DNA of 64,000 nucleotides from Persea americana (lineage: Eukaryota; Streptophyta; Magnoliopsida; Laurales; Lauraceae), in the NCBI GenBank assembly GCA_029852735.1, contig JAQQXO010000013.1, forward strand, positions 868,001 to 932,000, written 5' to 3'. Shown here piece after piece: positions 12,839-25,386 of this stretch. How positions within the stretch are numbered: position 1 is the first letter of the stretch; every line of letters begins with the position of its first letter. The position numbers and the translations under genes are program-made. The notes under the pieces are model-generated. The model saw nothing but the letters and a program-made list of their open reading frames with translations, did not search any database and was not told where the DNA came from.

Positions 12839-13566
12839 TGTCACGACCACGGACCGGGACCCCGTCCTAATCCGGCGTCGCTACGCGGCGGGTCAAAAAA
12901 TTCCGCCCCGCACGCTCTGATTTGTTTCCCATAGGTTTCCGCGGTGAGGATTTCACACGAATCACACACGTTCGATACATTTTCAGAAGCGTGTAGCAAA
13001 CACTCGATTAGATCACATTCAATAAGGGAAAGTAGAAATACATTCATAGACTCATGTCAGAGAGAGAAAAAATCCATAGCATACCCATAGTTAAGTTAAT
13101 GTTTACATCACATCCCAAAAGCAAGGTTAAGTTTTACAAGTTTCCCAAACTGAAATAAGCCAACATTGGCCAATGAAAAAATCCCAAAATAAGAGCTGAA
13201 TTCCCAAAATGTTTCGCCTTTTGCCCCAACGCGATGTCTACATGACATCGTTGGGCTGCCACTCTTGCCCAACGGGCTGGACGCCTACAATCTCCTCACA
13301 CTCCTCCTCAGGGGCAACGTTACCTGTATCTGAACACCAAAACGAATGGTCAGACACGACGGTCTGGCAGGTAATTGAATCAAATACAACCTTGCTATAA
13401 ATCATAGATTTACAATTGATAAAACAAGTATAGTGAAAAGAATCGAATAAAGTAAATAGCTTAAAACAACATCCCTTATGAAACCACATAATAAATCACG
13501 ACACACGTTTGAAATAAACCTTGGCAACCACACGAAGCTACATTCTCTGTTACATGAGGTAACAAG
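12839..13566 (-). repeat. Element B partial LTR (first copy), interrupted by C
   Basis: Starts TGTCACGACCACGG right after the primer site and matches 22645-23372 base for base as far as I can read. It breaks at 13566 where element C is inserted and resumes at 22347-22393. There it does not reach an LTR end but jumps back into gag sequence, so this is a truncated extra LTR. Confidence 0.9.
13238..13339 (-). other. Acidic short reading frame in LTR of B (33 codons from Trp)
   Basis: The minus-strand frame from Trp (13337-13339) to a stop at 13238-13240 reads WCSDTGNVAPEEECEE and ends EWQPNDVM. It aligns with the A, D and E frames. Here the frame stays open upstream to an ATG at 13487-13489, giving an 83-codon ORF. 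The identical duplicate is at 23044-23145. Confidence 0.45.
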
Positions 13567-16500
13567 TGTCACGCCCCCCCTTACCCGGACCCTACAGCGG
13601 CCCGACCTCGGGGGGCGCGAACTTGGGATATAAGTAATAATTATATTCCTCCCAGGATCCGCGTGAGTGAGGATGGCAATTCCACTCATTCTGAATATTT
13701 TGCGGAAGCTTACGTGGCGTTGCAACTCGGATTCCGTGGCTATCGGATTCCGCATCGCACCCAACCGCTAGTATATAGCTATTGAATCAAGAATCATATC
13801 AGACTGGAACAAACCATCACATTAAAAATTACAGAGCTGACGGTAACAGGATATTTCATTCCCACATATGTTCAAGTTACAAGTATCAAAGTGCATTAAT
13901 TACAAAACCCTGAGAACAGGCTAATAAAAGCCATACAAATAACAAGCTAGGTAAACACTACCCCATATGTGACGTAACTCAGATGTCGAGCTAAATGTCT
14001 ACATGACATAGTCGACGCTACAAATCTGCAACTCATGGCTCCACAGCCAACACGTGCACTCAGCTCGGGGCAAAGAAATCTGGACCTGAGTACCAAAGAA
14101 TGGGTCAGACACGACGGTCTGGCAGGTGGGTGAATAGATAAACCAAGAAAGAAATCAAACATATCATAGTTATAACGAAAACCGTCATAAAACAGGGTGC
14201 ATAGTTCATTTGAAATACAAATGCAATATAAAGCATGCGGGGTATTCAAGGTACAGGAACTGACTAGATGGCAACCACACTAAAGCCAAATCCTCTCTAT
14301 CACTAGAGTGACGAGAGCACATTGCGTGCATTGGGCTCAATCACACGAAGTGACGAGAACCAATATTATAAACAGATACATATACATATACATATAGCTA
14401 GGCAGGACCACGGTCGCGAACCGGGTAACGGGACAGTACGGGATCCAAGTTGCAACTGGCGGGAGCACAGGGGGAGACCCAAGTCAGTTGATCAGACTGA
14501 CAAGGATGTCCAAGCTTAGTGGTGCCGACTCTTAGGTTACATGAGAACTCAAAACATGTACAAAACTATATCAATATAAAACATACGGGCAGGCGGGGCA
14601 TGGTGCTCGTAGGCACACATTTCATGTCATTAACGGTTCATGCATAAACGAGGCTGGCGGGACATATCCAGAGTATGAATCAGAATTTGAAATAAAACCA
14701 GTAGGTCGGGTAATTATACATATAAACTGAATAAAACAAAGCAATAAATCCTATATCATTAGGGACTATGTATTGGGATATCCACATTCAGACAACATGT
14801 ATAAGGGTCTTGTATGTCTAAATTTACCCTTAGTATGGTACTCGAATGATAGAGGACATACTAAGTTTCCTTATGCACATTGATGAATCTAAAAGTCCCA
14901 ATACCTTTTCCGAAATGGTGTTCCTTTCTAAGTCAATCTCCTTATGTCATCCCCTGGGTCTTTCCAAGGTGGTAGGGCATCAGAACAACCCATCCAAACC
15001 TTTAAATACCATATTTGAAAACTATAGGAAAGACTCAGGAATTCTGGGTGCAACTCGGTCACCTTTCGGTCAGATGGCGGTTAGCCGCCGAGGTGATCGG
15101 CGGTTAGCCGCTGGATAACCGCGGGGCTGACCGCGGTTCCCCTGCTAAAATATATCATTCTGTGTTTCTAACCGCGCATATCGGTCACCTGGCGGTCGCA
15201 GGGTTTTGGGGTGGCGGTTAGCCGCTAGCTGACCGCGGGGCTGACCGCGGTTCACCTGTCAAAACGAAGCATTCTGTGTTTGTAACCGCATCGGGGTCGG
15301 CTAGCCGCCGGTCACCTGTCGGCTAGCCGCCAAGGTGACCGCCCGCTGACCGCCCAGCTGCGGAAACTCTGCATCAGGTGCAGATTTCAGCTCTTTCCTT
15401 CCCAAACCATTTCACTTCAACTTCACCCATTTCCTAATATGAAATGGGTCTATGCTATTCCATTCCACATCTTATTCTTTTCTCCAACCACCATTCCAAC
15501 AATGCATTAATCCTCTTTCCAAAACAAACCTCATTCAATGCAAGTGCAAATCTCATTCATGAAATCCATAAGTACAAATAAACAAGCTTTAACAAGATCA
15601 AAAGCATACATTTTCAAGAGACTGAACAAGACAGAAAGACTCATCAACATGCATATTTCGAAATCAATATAAACCATAGCGAGAATAGGTATTAAATCAT
15701 CATAAGCAAGTAATAAAATCCACATTTCCTCATAAAACTTATTAGCATTCAAAAACCATCCATTCATCCACTTGCCTTGGTTTCCAAAGTAGCTAATCAA
15801 TCTCTAATCACCTTCTCAAGCCACAAATCTCCAATCTATACAAAAACCCCAAAATAAACCCATCTTAGAACCCTAAAATGGCAAACCAAAGAACAAAAAG
15901 AAGAGAGTTCCCAATAGAGAAGATGGAGACTCTCTAGAGCTAGGAAAACACAAGTCTAGGAAATTGAAAGGATTGCTTACTTGGAAGTGCTTCAAATGAA
16001 GAAAACTAGCTCAAGGAGAACCTCAATGTGGCCGGATTTCTCTTCTAATGGTATCCATAGAGAGCTTGAGATGAGGGGAAGAAGGAGATGGACACAAATC
16101 TCTCATTTTGGCAAGCTTGGAGGTGAGTCTTGTGAGAAAACAAGAAGAAGAAGAGGAAAGGAAAAACCCTAGGCAGAGGCTCCTCTCATATGGCTGGAAA
16201 CGAATGGGGAAGAAGAAGATGGGCTGGGCATTTGTAAAAAGGGTGGGGGTGGGTCACACCATCACTCAAACTTGTCGGGATTAAAACATCGGTTTCTGGG
16301 CTTCGGATGCGATCGACGAAGAAGAGAAAAATGTTCCTCATAAAATCTATTTTTCAAAAAGTATAATTTTGGCATGGTTTTGAGATCTCGGAATTTGGGT
16401 CCAGATTTTGTGTAAAAAGACTGTTTTACCCCTATCATTAGCAAAGTAGGGTTTAGAGGTCTCGGATGGAAGCGGAGCAAATACAAAAGTTGTCGGGAAT

Positions 16501-16776
16501 AATAAAATACATTAAACGAAACAATTTACAGATTCCGGAATTATCGCACAAATCCCAAAGCTAATCAAAACATAATAAACGAACCCCCAAAATCACACAA
16601 ACTCACAAGGGAAACCCCCAAAAGTTCCACTAAATCGAAAGAGTTCTCAAAATCAATCAAAGCTATAAAAAGCTATTCTAATCCAGATTTAACCAAATTC
16701 CACTAATCCCACTTTAGAAAACTAATCCAAAATTAAGAAAACACTAATCCCAGAAATTAGGGGTCGGGTTCTCACA
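13567..16776 (-). repeat. Element C 3' LTR (left)
   Basis: 3210-bp LTR, TGTCACGCCCCCC to GGTTCTCACA on the plus strand. Landmarks: hairpin CAGAC-ACGACG-GTCTG (14106-14121), palindrome cluster (15061-15362), AAGGCAAGT motif (15770-15778, minus strand). The acidic frame seen in other families is truncated here by a stop after WYSGPDFFAPS. Confidence 0.95.
15061..15362. repeat. GC-rich palindrome cluster in LTR of C (CGGTTAGCCG / CCGCGGTT type)
   Basis: About 300 bp dense in CGGTTAGCCG, GGCTAGCC, GACCGCGG and GGTCACCT words. The block is organised as two to three units, each separated by an AT-richer spacer containing CATTCTGTGTTTSTAACCG. The matching block in the right LTR is at 20626-20927; homologous blocks occur in D and, diverged, in B. 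Confidence 0.88.
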
Positions 16777-19133
16777 TCCTCCCCCCCTTAGAACATTTGG
16801 TCCTCCAAATGAACTAAACAAACCCAAAACAACAAGTGGAGATATTAGTCTCACACTCCAAACACAAAACCTCGAACGAATGCTCTAAATCGGCTCTCTC
16901 GGGAGCTCCTGAACTCGCTGGGTCATCCATGCTGCAGAACTCTTCGGTCCACTTATCCATAGTCATCAAGCATTCTTCCACTGGCTCGAATCTATTACTG
17001 CCCTGCCAACCTGACTGCTCAAGAAATCTACCAACTCTGACTTTCTTCTCGGTTCCACTAAGTCCATCGCTTCTAACCACCTTAATCAAGAAACCCTTGG
17101 AACGATTTTGTCGACTTCCTTACAACTGCCGAACCTAAGTCTCGTATCAAATGCACAATCTTCAAGGTGAACTCTTGCTAGCTCTAACTCTTTCAGATCA
17201 TTGCTCTTAATCCTCTGCACCATAGTCAGTTTCTGACACTAACCTGCTTGTTCCTTCATCATTCTTCAACATTTGAAGCTCTGCACTCGCCCTTGTAATT
17301 GTTCGTAGCTGTTCTGCCAAATTTGCTTCCTTCCACAACATCCAAAATAACTGATTTCCTGCTCCATGTATCTGTACTTTGAAATCCCATGTTTCTTTTG
17401 TTGATAAAAAAAATCTGGGAAAATCTTCGTTGTCGGGCGATCAAGTAGAGATCCTTTCTGCAGTCGACTCCTTTGCTAATTGCTGAAATTTGACTTCAAG
17501 TGCTTCTAACATCTTGTCGGGTCTACTCCTCCACATGGATGCGCTTGTTGAAAATTCCCGAATACTTCTCTGACAAAACTCATCGACTCTTAGAAATCTC
17601 TAGCTCTGGACATCTCCTTGGAACTGAAAATTGTCTCTAAACATTGATGATCCGCGTTGCTCCTATACAACTGCACTATCCCCGGTCAAACATGGTGGTG
17701 ATGCGCATCTGTGGTCAAGGTCTCTGATTTGGTTAAAGATCTTGAACTGTCCAAACTTTTACTTAACAACCTGCTCCTCTTACACAATCAATATTCGAAG
17801 AATTCCTCCATCAACCCCTGACGCCCATCAGTTTTTCTTACATTGCCTCGAATCTGCTATTTGTCTTGTCCATCGATGTCGGTCCAAGAAAATGAAAGTT
17901 TTGACTCCTTCCGACGTACTGTAACTCTATCTCTGTCGTAAAACGCTGTATATAGTGTCCTTCGATGCTTGCATGAAAGTTGTCGTCATGGACGGGCTCG
18001 AATAGAAGTAATCTCTATCAAGGTTGCCAAAATCAGGTCACTTGTCAACACACAATCTTTGACGTAGATAACTTGGAAATATATCAATTCTTCACATGTT
18101 AAGTTGGCTCAATCAAATATTCGGACGGTCATCTGGATACTTCACCAATCTCCATCCACTCGTTGGAATCACAAAGTTCTCATCTCTGTGGGTTGTATCT
18201 CTGTCTCAGGTTCATCATCCTCAAGTCTTGTACGTGTGTCATTCTTCTCTAGATCTTTCAACTGGCCTTGCCCATAGGTTATGATTCTCCAGTTTGCATC
18301 TGCACAGTGTCTAAACTGACATTCCAAAAGTCAGTAGAGTCCGCAAAATCCCCTCTATTATAAGACCAAGCAACCATCCATTCTGTATACAGTTCTTTAG
18401 ACTACCGCTGAAAGCTTACTTCCTATGATTTTAACCAAACACCGAAGCACCTTGTCGAGTTGACTTCACCATCATTCTGGATATGTTGAGAATCATCTAA
18501 CACTTTTCTGACAAAAGTTCATCAAATTTGAGAAGTTTCTAGCTTTTGGCATCCACTTAAAGTTCTTATCAACTGAAAATCACCTTAAACTTCCAAAGAT
18601 CCACCCTTTCTCTGGGTTCTGGAGCCTTCTGACATAGGAAAATACTCCACGTTTATCCAAAAATCCATACTTACCTGTCTGACGCACTATCTGACGGTGC
18701 ACGATCAACCGTAATTGGGTCTCGATAAGCTGTTCACATTCCTTGCTGACTAACAACTGCTCACAAATTCCTTCACTGACTCCATCTGTGACATCGGAAA
18801 GCTGAAATTTCTGCCAAGGTCCTTCGAGATCCACATGCTAAGCCCTCAAAACTCTGACTCTCTAGTGCGAAAACAAGAAAAGAGCACTAAATGTGGGTGC
18901 GAAGACATTAAATCCTCCCCCACTAGAAAGAATTTGGTCCCCCAAATTCTCTAACAACAAGGACAAGAAGGCGAGACAAAGATAGTCTCCCCCACTAGAA
19001 GAAACAAACCCAAACTCGCAGAAACGACAGTTAGCCAAAAGAAAACACACATAGACTAAGGAGTCCTCACCACACGTCTTAAGGTTGCTAGAGTGTTTTA
19101 TTTCCTAGGAACCTGCCCGCTCTGATACCAGTC
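16777..19133 (-). pseudogene. Element C interior: non-coding, with traces of decayed pol
   Basis: The polypurine tract is at 16777-16790 (sense TAAGGGGGGGAGGA). The primer site at 19119-19130 (sense TGGTATCAGAGC) is a full match to the tRNA-iMet type. Between them the longest frames are about 60-100 codons in no consistent order. A stretch around 18215-18310 resembles the RNase H coding region of A and D (CTTTCAACTGGCCTTGCCCA, beside the segment encoding YGSRQLK), with many substitutions and no open frame. I read the interior as an old pol decayed beyond function. No gag, protease or integrase motif could be recognised. Confidence 0.65.
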
Positions 19134-22100
19134 TGTCACGCCCCCAAACCCGGACCCTACAACGGCCCGACCTCGGGGGGCGCGAACTTGGGATATAAGT
19201 AATAATTATATTCCTCCCAGGATCCGCGTGAGTGAGGATGGCAATTCCACTCATTCTGAATATTTTGCGGAAGCTTACGTGGCGTTGCAACTCGGATTCC
19301 GTGGCTATCGGATTCCGCATCGCACCCAACCGCTAGTATATAGCTATTGAATCAAGAATCATATCAGACTGGAACAAACCATCACATTAAAAATTACAGA
19401 GCTGACGGTAACAGGATATTTCATTCCCACATATGTTCAAGTTACAAGTATCAAAGTGCATTAATTACAAAACCCTGAGAACAGGCTAATAAAAGCCATA
19501 CAAATAACAAGCTAGGTAAACACTACCCCATATGTGACGTAACTCAGATGTCGAGCTAAATGTCTACATGACATAGTCGACGCTACAAATCTGCAACTCA
19601 TGGCTCCACAGCCAACACGTGCACTCAGCTCGGGGCAAAGAAATCTGGACCTGAGTACCAAAGAATGGGTCAGACACGACGGTCTGGCAGGTGGGTGAAT
19701 AGATAAACCAAGAAAGAAATCAAACATATCATAGTTATAACGAAAACCGTCATAAAACAGGGTGCATAGTTCATTTGAAATACAAATGCAATATAAAGCA
19801 TGCGGGGTATTCAAGGTACAGGAACTGACTAGATGGCAACCACACTAAAGCCAAATCCTCTCTATCACTAGAGTGACGAGAGCACATTGCGTGCATTGGG
19901 CTCAATCACACGAAGTGACGAGAACCAATATTATAAACAGATACATATACATATACATATAGCTAGGCAGGACCACGGTCGCGAACCGGGTAACGGGACA
20001 GTACGGGATCCAAGTTGCAACTGGTGGGAGCACAGGGGGAGACCCAAGTCAGTTGATCAGACTGACAAGGATGTCCAAGCTTAGTGGTGCCGACTCTTAG
20101 GTTACATGAGAACTCAAAACATGTACAAAACTATATCAATATAAAACATACGGGCAGGCGGGGCATGGTGCTCGTAGGCACACATTTCATGTCATTAACG
20201 GTTCATGCATAAACGAGGCTGGCGGGACATATCCAGAGTATGAATCAGAATTTGAAATAAAACCAGTAGGTCGGGTAATTATACATATAAACTGAATAAA
20301 ACAAAGCAATAAATCCTATATCATTAGGGACTATGTATTGGGATATCCACATTCAGACAACATGTATAAGGGTCTTGTATGTCTAAATTTACCCTTAGTA
20401 TGGTACTCGAATGATAGAGGACATACTAAGTTTCCTTATGCACATTGATGAATCTAAAAGTCCCAATACCTTTTCCGAAATGGTGTTCCTTTCTAAGTCA
20501 ATCTCCTTATGTCATCCCCTGGGTCTTTCCAAGGTGGTAGGGCATCAGAACAACCCATCCAAACCTTTAAATACCATATTTGAAAACTATAGGAAAGACT
20601 CAGGAATTCTGGGTGCAACTCGGTCACCTTTCGGTCAGATGGCGGTTAGCCGCCGAGGTGATCGGCGGTTAGCCGCTGGATAACCGCGGGGCTGACCGCG
20701 GTTCCCCTGCTAAAATATATCATTCTGTGTTTCTAACCGCGCATATCGGTCACCTGGCGGTCGCAGGGTTTTGGGGTGGCGGTTAGCCGCTAGCTGACCG
20801 CGGGGCTGACCGCGGTTCACCTGTCAAAACGAAGCATTCTGTGTTTGTAACCGCATCGGGGTCGGCTAGCCGCCGGTCACCTGTCGGCTAGCCGCCAAGG
20901 TGACCGCCCGCTGACCGCCCAGCTGCGGAAACTCTGCATCAGGTGCAGATTTCAGCTCTTTCCTTCCCAAACCATTTCACTTCAACTTCACCCATTTCCT
21001 AATATGAAATGGGTCTATGCTATTCCATTCCACATCTTATTCTTTTCTCCAACCACCATTCCAACAATGCATTAATCCTCTTTCCAAAACAAACCTCATT
21101 CAATGCAAGTGCAAATCTCATTCATGAAATCCATAAGTACAAATAAACAAGCTTTAACAAGATCAAAAGCATACATTTTCAAGAGACTGAACAAGACAGA
21201 AAGACTCATCAACATGCATATTTCGAAATCAATATAAACCATAGCGAGAATAGGTATTAAATCATCATAAGCAAGTAATAAAATCCACATTTCCTCATAA
21301 AACTTATTAGCATTCAAAAACCATCCATTCATCCACTTGCCTTGGTTTCCAAAGTAGCTAATCAATCTCTAATCACCTTCTCAAGCCACAAATCTCCAAT
21401 CTATACAAAAACCCCAAAATAAACCCATCTTAGAACCCTAAAATGGCAAACCAAAGAACAAAAAGAAGAGAGTTCCCAATAGAGAAGATGGAGACTCTCT
21501 AGAGCTAGGAAAACACAAGTCTAGGAAATTGAAAGGATTGCTTACTTGGAAGTGCTTCAAATGAAGAAAACTAGCTCAAGGAGAACCTCAATGTGGCCGG
21601 ATTTCTCTTCTAATGGTATCCATAGAGAGCTTGAGATGAGGGGAAGAAGGAGATGGACACAAATCTCTCATTTTGGCAAGCTTGGAGGTGAGTCTTGTGA
21701 GAAAACAAGAAGAAGAAGAGGAAAGGAAAAACCCTAGGCAGAGGCTCCTCTCATATGGCTGGAAACGAATGGGGAAGAAGAAGATGGGCTGGGCATTTGT
21801 AAAAAGGGTGGGGGTGGGTCCCACCATCACTCAAACTTGTCGGGATTAAAACATCGGTTTCTGGGCTTCGGATGCGATCGACGAAGAAGAGAAAAATGTT
21901 CCTCATAAAATCTATTTTTCAAAAAGTATAATTTTGGCATGGTTTTGAGATCTCGGAATTTGGGTCCAGATTTTGTGTAAAAAGACTGTTTTACCCCTAT
22001 CATTAGCAAAGTAGGGTTTAGAGGTCTCGGATGGAAGCGGAGCAAATACAAAAGTTGTCGGGAATAATAAAATACATTAAACGAAACAATTTACAGATTC

Positions 22101-22341
22101 CGGAATTATCGCACAAATCCCAAAGCTAATCAAAACATAATAAACGAACCCCCAAAATCACACAAACTCACAAGGGAAACCCCCAAAAGTTCCACTAAAT
22201 CGAAAGAGTTCTCAAAATCAATCAAAGCTATAAAAAGCTATTCTAATCCAGATTTAACCAAATTCCACTAATCCCACTTTAGAAAACTAATCCAAAATTA
22301 AGAAAACACTAATCCCAGAAATTAGGGGTCGGGTTCTCACA
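19134..22341 (-). repeat. Element C 5' LTR (right)
   Basis: 3208-bp copy of 13567-16776. Differences noted are near 19143-19160 (CCCCCAAACCC against CCCCCCCTTACCC, and one A/G), a T/C near 20025 and a C/A near 21820. Hairpin 19671-19686, palindrome cluster 20626-20927, AAGGCAAGT motif 21335-21343. Confidence 0.95.
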
Positions 22342-22346
22342 ACAAG

Positions 22347-22413
22347 AGCACTCACGATAGAAATTCTCCGTAACACAAGGTGAAAGGGAGCACTTGTTAG
22401 TACAATAAATCAC
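22347..22413 (-). other. Rearrangement junction in element B with 23-nt templated insert
   Basis: After C, 47 bases of the partial B LTR continue (22347-22393) and stop at GGGAGCAC. Bases 22391-22413 (CACTTGTTAGTAC...ATCAC) match 12685-12707 in B's leader. Sequence then switches to 12605 onward (CACTTGAGGAACC). Both switches overlap by 3-4 bases (CAC; TCAC). This is a two-step template-switch signature. Confidence 0.85.
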
Positions 22414-22644
22414 TTGAGGAACCTGGAGTGTGAGCATTGCTGGGGTTTGGGTTGGTGTAGTCTCTGCGTGGAGGGATAGTGATGCAAAACCACTTGTTAG
22501 TACAATAAATCACATAAAGAAAACATAACCCAACATTCCCCACGCGATACTAGCTAATGAAAATTCTAACGAATCCTCTCCACGTCCCTATGTTTCTAGG
22601 TTGTTTTTAAGTGCCTGCAATGTGCCTCGCTTTGATACCAGTCC
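22411..22644 (-). pseudogene. Duplicated start of element B gag and leader
   Basis: Matches 12605-12838 with a constant offset of 9806 bases. It holds only the first codons of gag, the leader and the primer site (22629-22640). There is no gag continuation to the left, since the sequence jumps to LTR there. Confidence 0.9.
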
Positions 22645-23043
22645 TGTCACGACCACGGACCGGGACCCCGTCCTAATCCGGCGTCGCTACGCGGCGGGTC
22701 AAAAAATTCCGCCCCGCACGCTCTGATTTGTTTCCCATAGGTTTCCGCGGTGAGGATTTCACACGAATCACACACGTTCGATACATTTTCAGAAGCGTGT
22801 AGCAAACACTCGATTAGATCACATTCAATAAGGGAAAGTAGAAATACATTCATAGACTCATGTCAGAGAGAGAAAAAATCCATAGCATACCCATAGTTAA
22901 GTTAATGTTTACATCACATCCCAAAAGCAAGGTTAAGTTTTACAAGTTTCCCAAACTGAAATAAGCCAACATTGGCCAATGAAAAAATCCCAAAATAAGA
23001 GCTGAATTCCCAAAATGTTTCGCCTTTTGCCCCAACGCGATGT

Positions 23044-23145
23044 CTACATGACATCGTTGGGCTGCCACTCTTGCCCAACGGGCTGGACGCCTACAATCTC
23101 CTCACACTCCTCCTCAGGGGCAACGTTACCTGTATCTGAACACCA
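23044..23145 (-). other. Acidic short reading frame in full LTR of B
   Basis: Identical to 13238-13339; open upstream to an ATG near 23293-23295. It lies in the same relative position as in A, D and E, about 0.4-0.5 kb before the LTR's sense 3' end. Confidence 0.45.
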
Positions 23146-23972
23146 AAACGAATGGTCAGACACGACGGTCTGGCAGGTAATTGAATCAAATACAACCTTG
23201 CTATAAATCATAGATTTACAATTGATAAAACAAGTATAGTGAAAAGAATCGAATAAAGTAAATAGCTTAAAACAACATCCCTTATGAAACCACATAATAA
23301 ATCACGACACACGTTTGAAATAAACCTTGGCAACCACACGAAGCTACATTCTCTGTTACATGAGGTAACAAGAGCACTCACGATAGAAATTCTCCATAAC
23401 ACAAGGTGAAAGGGAGCACAGAAACAAGACCCAGTAGAGCTGGGCATCACTCACGAGTCCCGCCGCGGAACGGGCTAAGTAACACTCATGATAATCCAAA
23501 CTGCAGACGGCACAAAATATGTTAGGACCTAAGGCGGTTAATCAAACAAACAAGGTCGTCCAAGCTGAGTGGTGTCGACAAGAAAACAAGTACACACTAC
23601 TTTTCGAAAGCATGATTGCTATGTTTAAATTCGGGAACTACTCACACTATTTCAAGAGCACACGCTGTTTCACACGAATTCACGAATAGTAGTCCCGACA
23701 CTATGTGTATAAAAACACGATTCACACACTAGATCACAAAACGAGATTTTAGAAATTGCACGTTCATTTCACAACACTCAATCAATTCCTTGGAACCATA
23801 ATCGTTGAATTAGTATACACTTTGAGGTCCCATGTCGTTCATTCGTTTAGATGGTGCCCAAAATTTTTTTTTTAACGACATTCAAGATATCAATGTGTAT
23901 GCATCAACTAGGAAGAGTCCAAAAGGAATTGGAATTGAACACCTCACTATTCTCTTCATTTTAGAAATCTGG

Positions 23973-24242
23973 GTACAGTCGGTCACCTGTCAGTTGGCCG
24001 TCAGGTAGCCGACCCTGAACAGGTCGGTTAGCCGAGTGCTGATTGAGGGCCAATCTCCCCATCAGGACAGGAAAACAGCATTCTAGATTTGGAACCGAGG
24101 ATGTTCGGTCACCTGTCTGTCAACTGAGACCTCAACCTTAGGAAAAATACAACATTCTAGAAATGGAACCGAGAGGGTTCGGTCACCTGTCAGTTGGCAG
24201 TCGGCTAGCCGACAACTGACCGACAGCTGACCGACCAGCTGC
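23973..24242. repeat. GC-rich palindrome cluster in LTR of B
   Basis: Contains repeated GGTCACCTGTC, CGGTTAGCCG, CGGCTAGCCG and CAGCTGACCGACCAGCTG words. Three units are separated by spacers with CATTCTAGAWWTGGAACCGAG. The layout matches C and D although the sequence has diverged strongly. Confidence 0.82.
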
Positions 24243-25386
24243 GGGAATGAAATTCTGAAGCTGTTTCCCTTCCTTTCTTTCTTCCATCACCTCTCCTTAT
24301 AACACCTCTTTTCCTGCACGAAATTTTGCCTATATGCTCCTCCCATTTCATCAATTAACCATTCATTTCAACTCTTAAAATCCATCAATCAAACTTCACA
24401 AACTTTCCAAGAACACATCCTAATGATTGAAAGGCCACATTTTCAAATTAAAAGACACAAATTTAAATCAGAATTCCATGACATAAATCAGAACAAGTGA
24501 GCATTTAAAACAAATACTTAGTGAATCAATATAAAGGCATAAAAATGAAATTAACCAATGAAGATTATAAGTAAGAAAATCAACTCATAATTCCAAAAAC
24601 ATTGCATGCACAATCCCATCTCATTCAATTACTTGCCTTGGGTAGAAAAGCACTCAAGAAAGTCTCCTCACACACCTCTCTCTAAAGCTAAACCCCAATC
24701 TACAAAAGACCCCAAGAAAACCACTCAAAATCCTACAAAATTCGAAATCAAAGGAGTCCTCAAAGAAACCCCTTGCATGTGTGAAAGAAAGCTTCCTAAG
24801 GGTTCAAGAAAACCATGGTAGAAAGAGGAAAGCCATTGCATACCTCTAGAAGCTCTAACAATGGATAACAACCTCAAGGAGAAGATGAACTCAGTTGAGA
24901 TTCCTTGAAAAGGGTATCAAAAGAAAGCTTGAGAGGTGGGAAAGGGTTTGATGCACTCAAAACTCCATTTTGATGATGTCACGACCCCGGACCGGGGGCC
25001 CGGGACCGCGACGGGGGTGGTATGATGAAGAACCACCCCTAGATAATAATTATACAATCCCTTAATTTCCCACAGGTTTCCGCGGTGAGGATTCCTCATA
25101 CACTCATAGAACATTTATATTGGTGCGGAAGCGTGTAGCAAATCAAACTCTTATTCCAATCACATCAAATAAGACTGCTAATAAACAAGTATAGCATAAT
25201 GTCAGAGTGAGCAATGATCTCATTAGCATTTCCCAAAATATGAAGTTAAAGTTTAAACAAAAGATCAAGTTAAATTTACATTCCCCAAAAATAAAGGCCA
25301 ACAAAGGCCGATACAACCCAAAAGTATAAAACAGTATCATTCTCAAAATTCCCAAAATGTTCGCAGCTCCGAGCTAGACCGAATGT

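Larger units (their letters stand above)
13567..22341 (-). mobile_element. Element C: LARD-like non-autonomous LTR retrotransposon
   Basis: An 8775-bp element with LTRs 13567-16776 and 19134-22341 and the target duplication ACAAG (13562-13566 and 22342-22346), inserted in the partial B LTR. The 2357-bp interior has a good primer site and polypurine tract but no long reading frame, only weak decayed pol similarity. This fits a large retrotransposon derivative. The LTRs are homologous to those of D through most of their length, so C is probably a defective relative moved by proteins of a D-like element. By eye the LTRs differ at only about four positions plus a small indel, so its last transposition was recent. 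Confidence 0.9.
22645..24976 (-). repeat. Element B full 5' LTR, part 1 (inner end to D insertion)
   Basis: The complete B LTR runs 22645-24976 and 44342-44980 once array D is removed, 2971 bp in all, TGTCACGACC to GGGGACTGACA. Landmarks: short acidic frame 23044-23145, hairpin 23156-23171, palindrome cluster 23973-24242, AAGGCAAGT 24631-24639 (minus strand). Confidence 0.9.

Noticed and set aside
15061..15362. CRISPR-like or centromeric repeat array
   Set aside because: The units are short palindromes of uneven spacing inside an LTR, without unique spacers or regular period.
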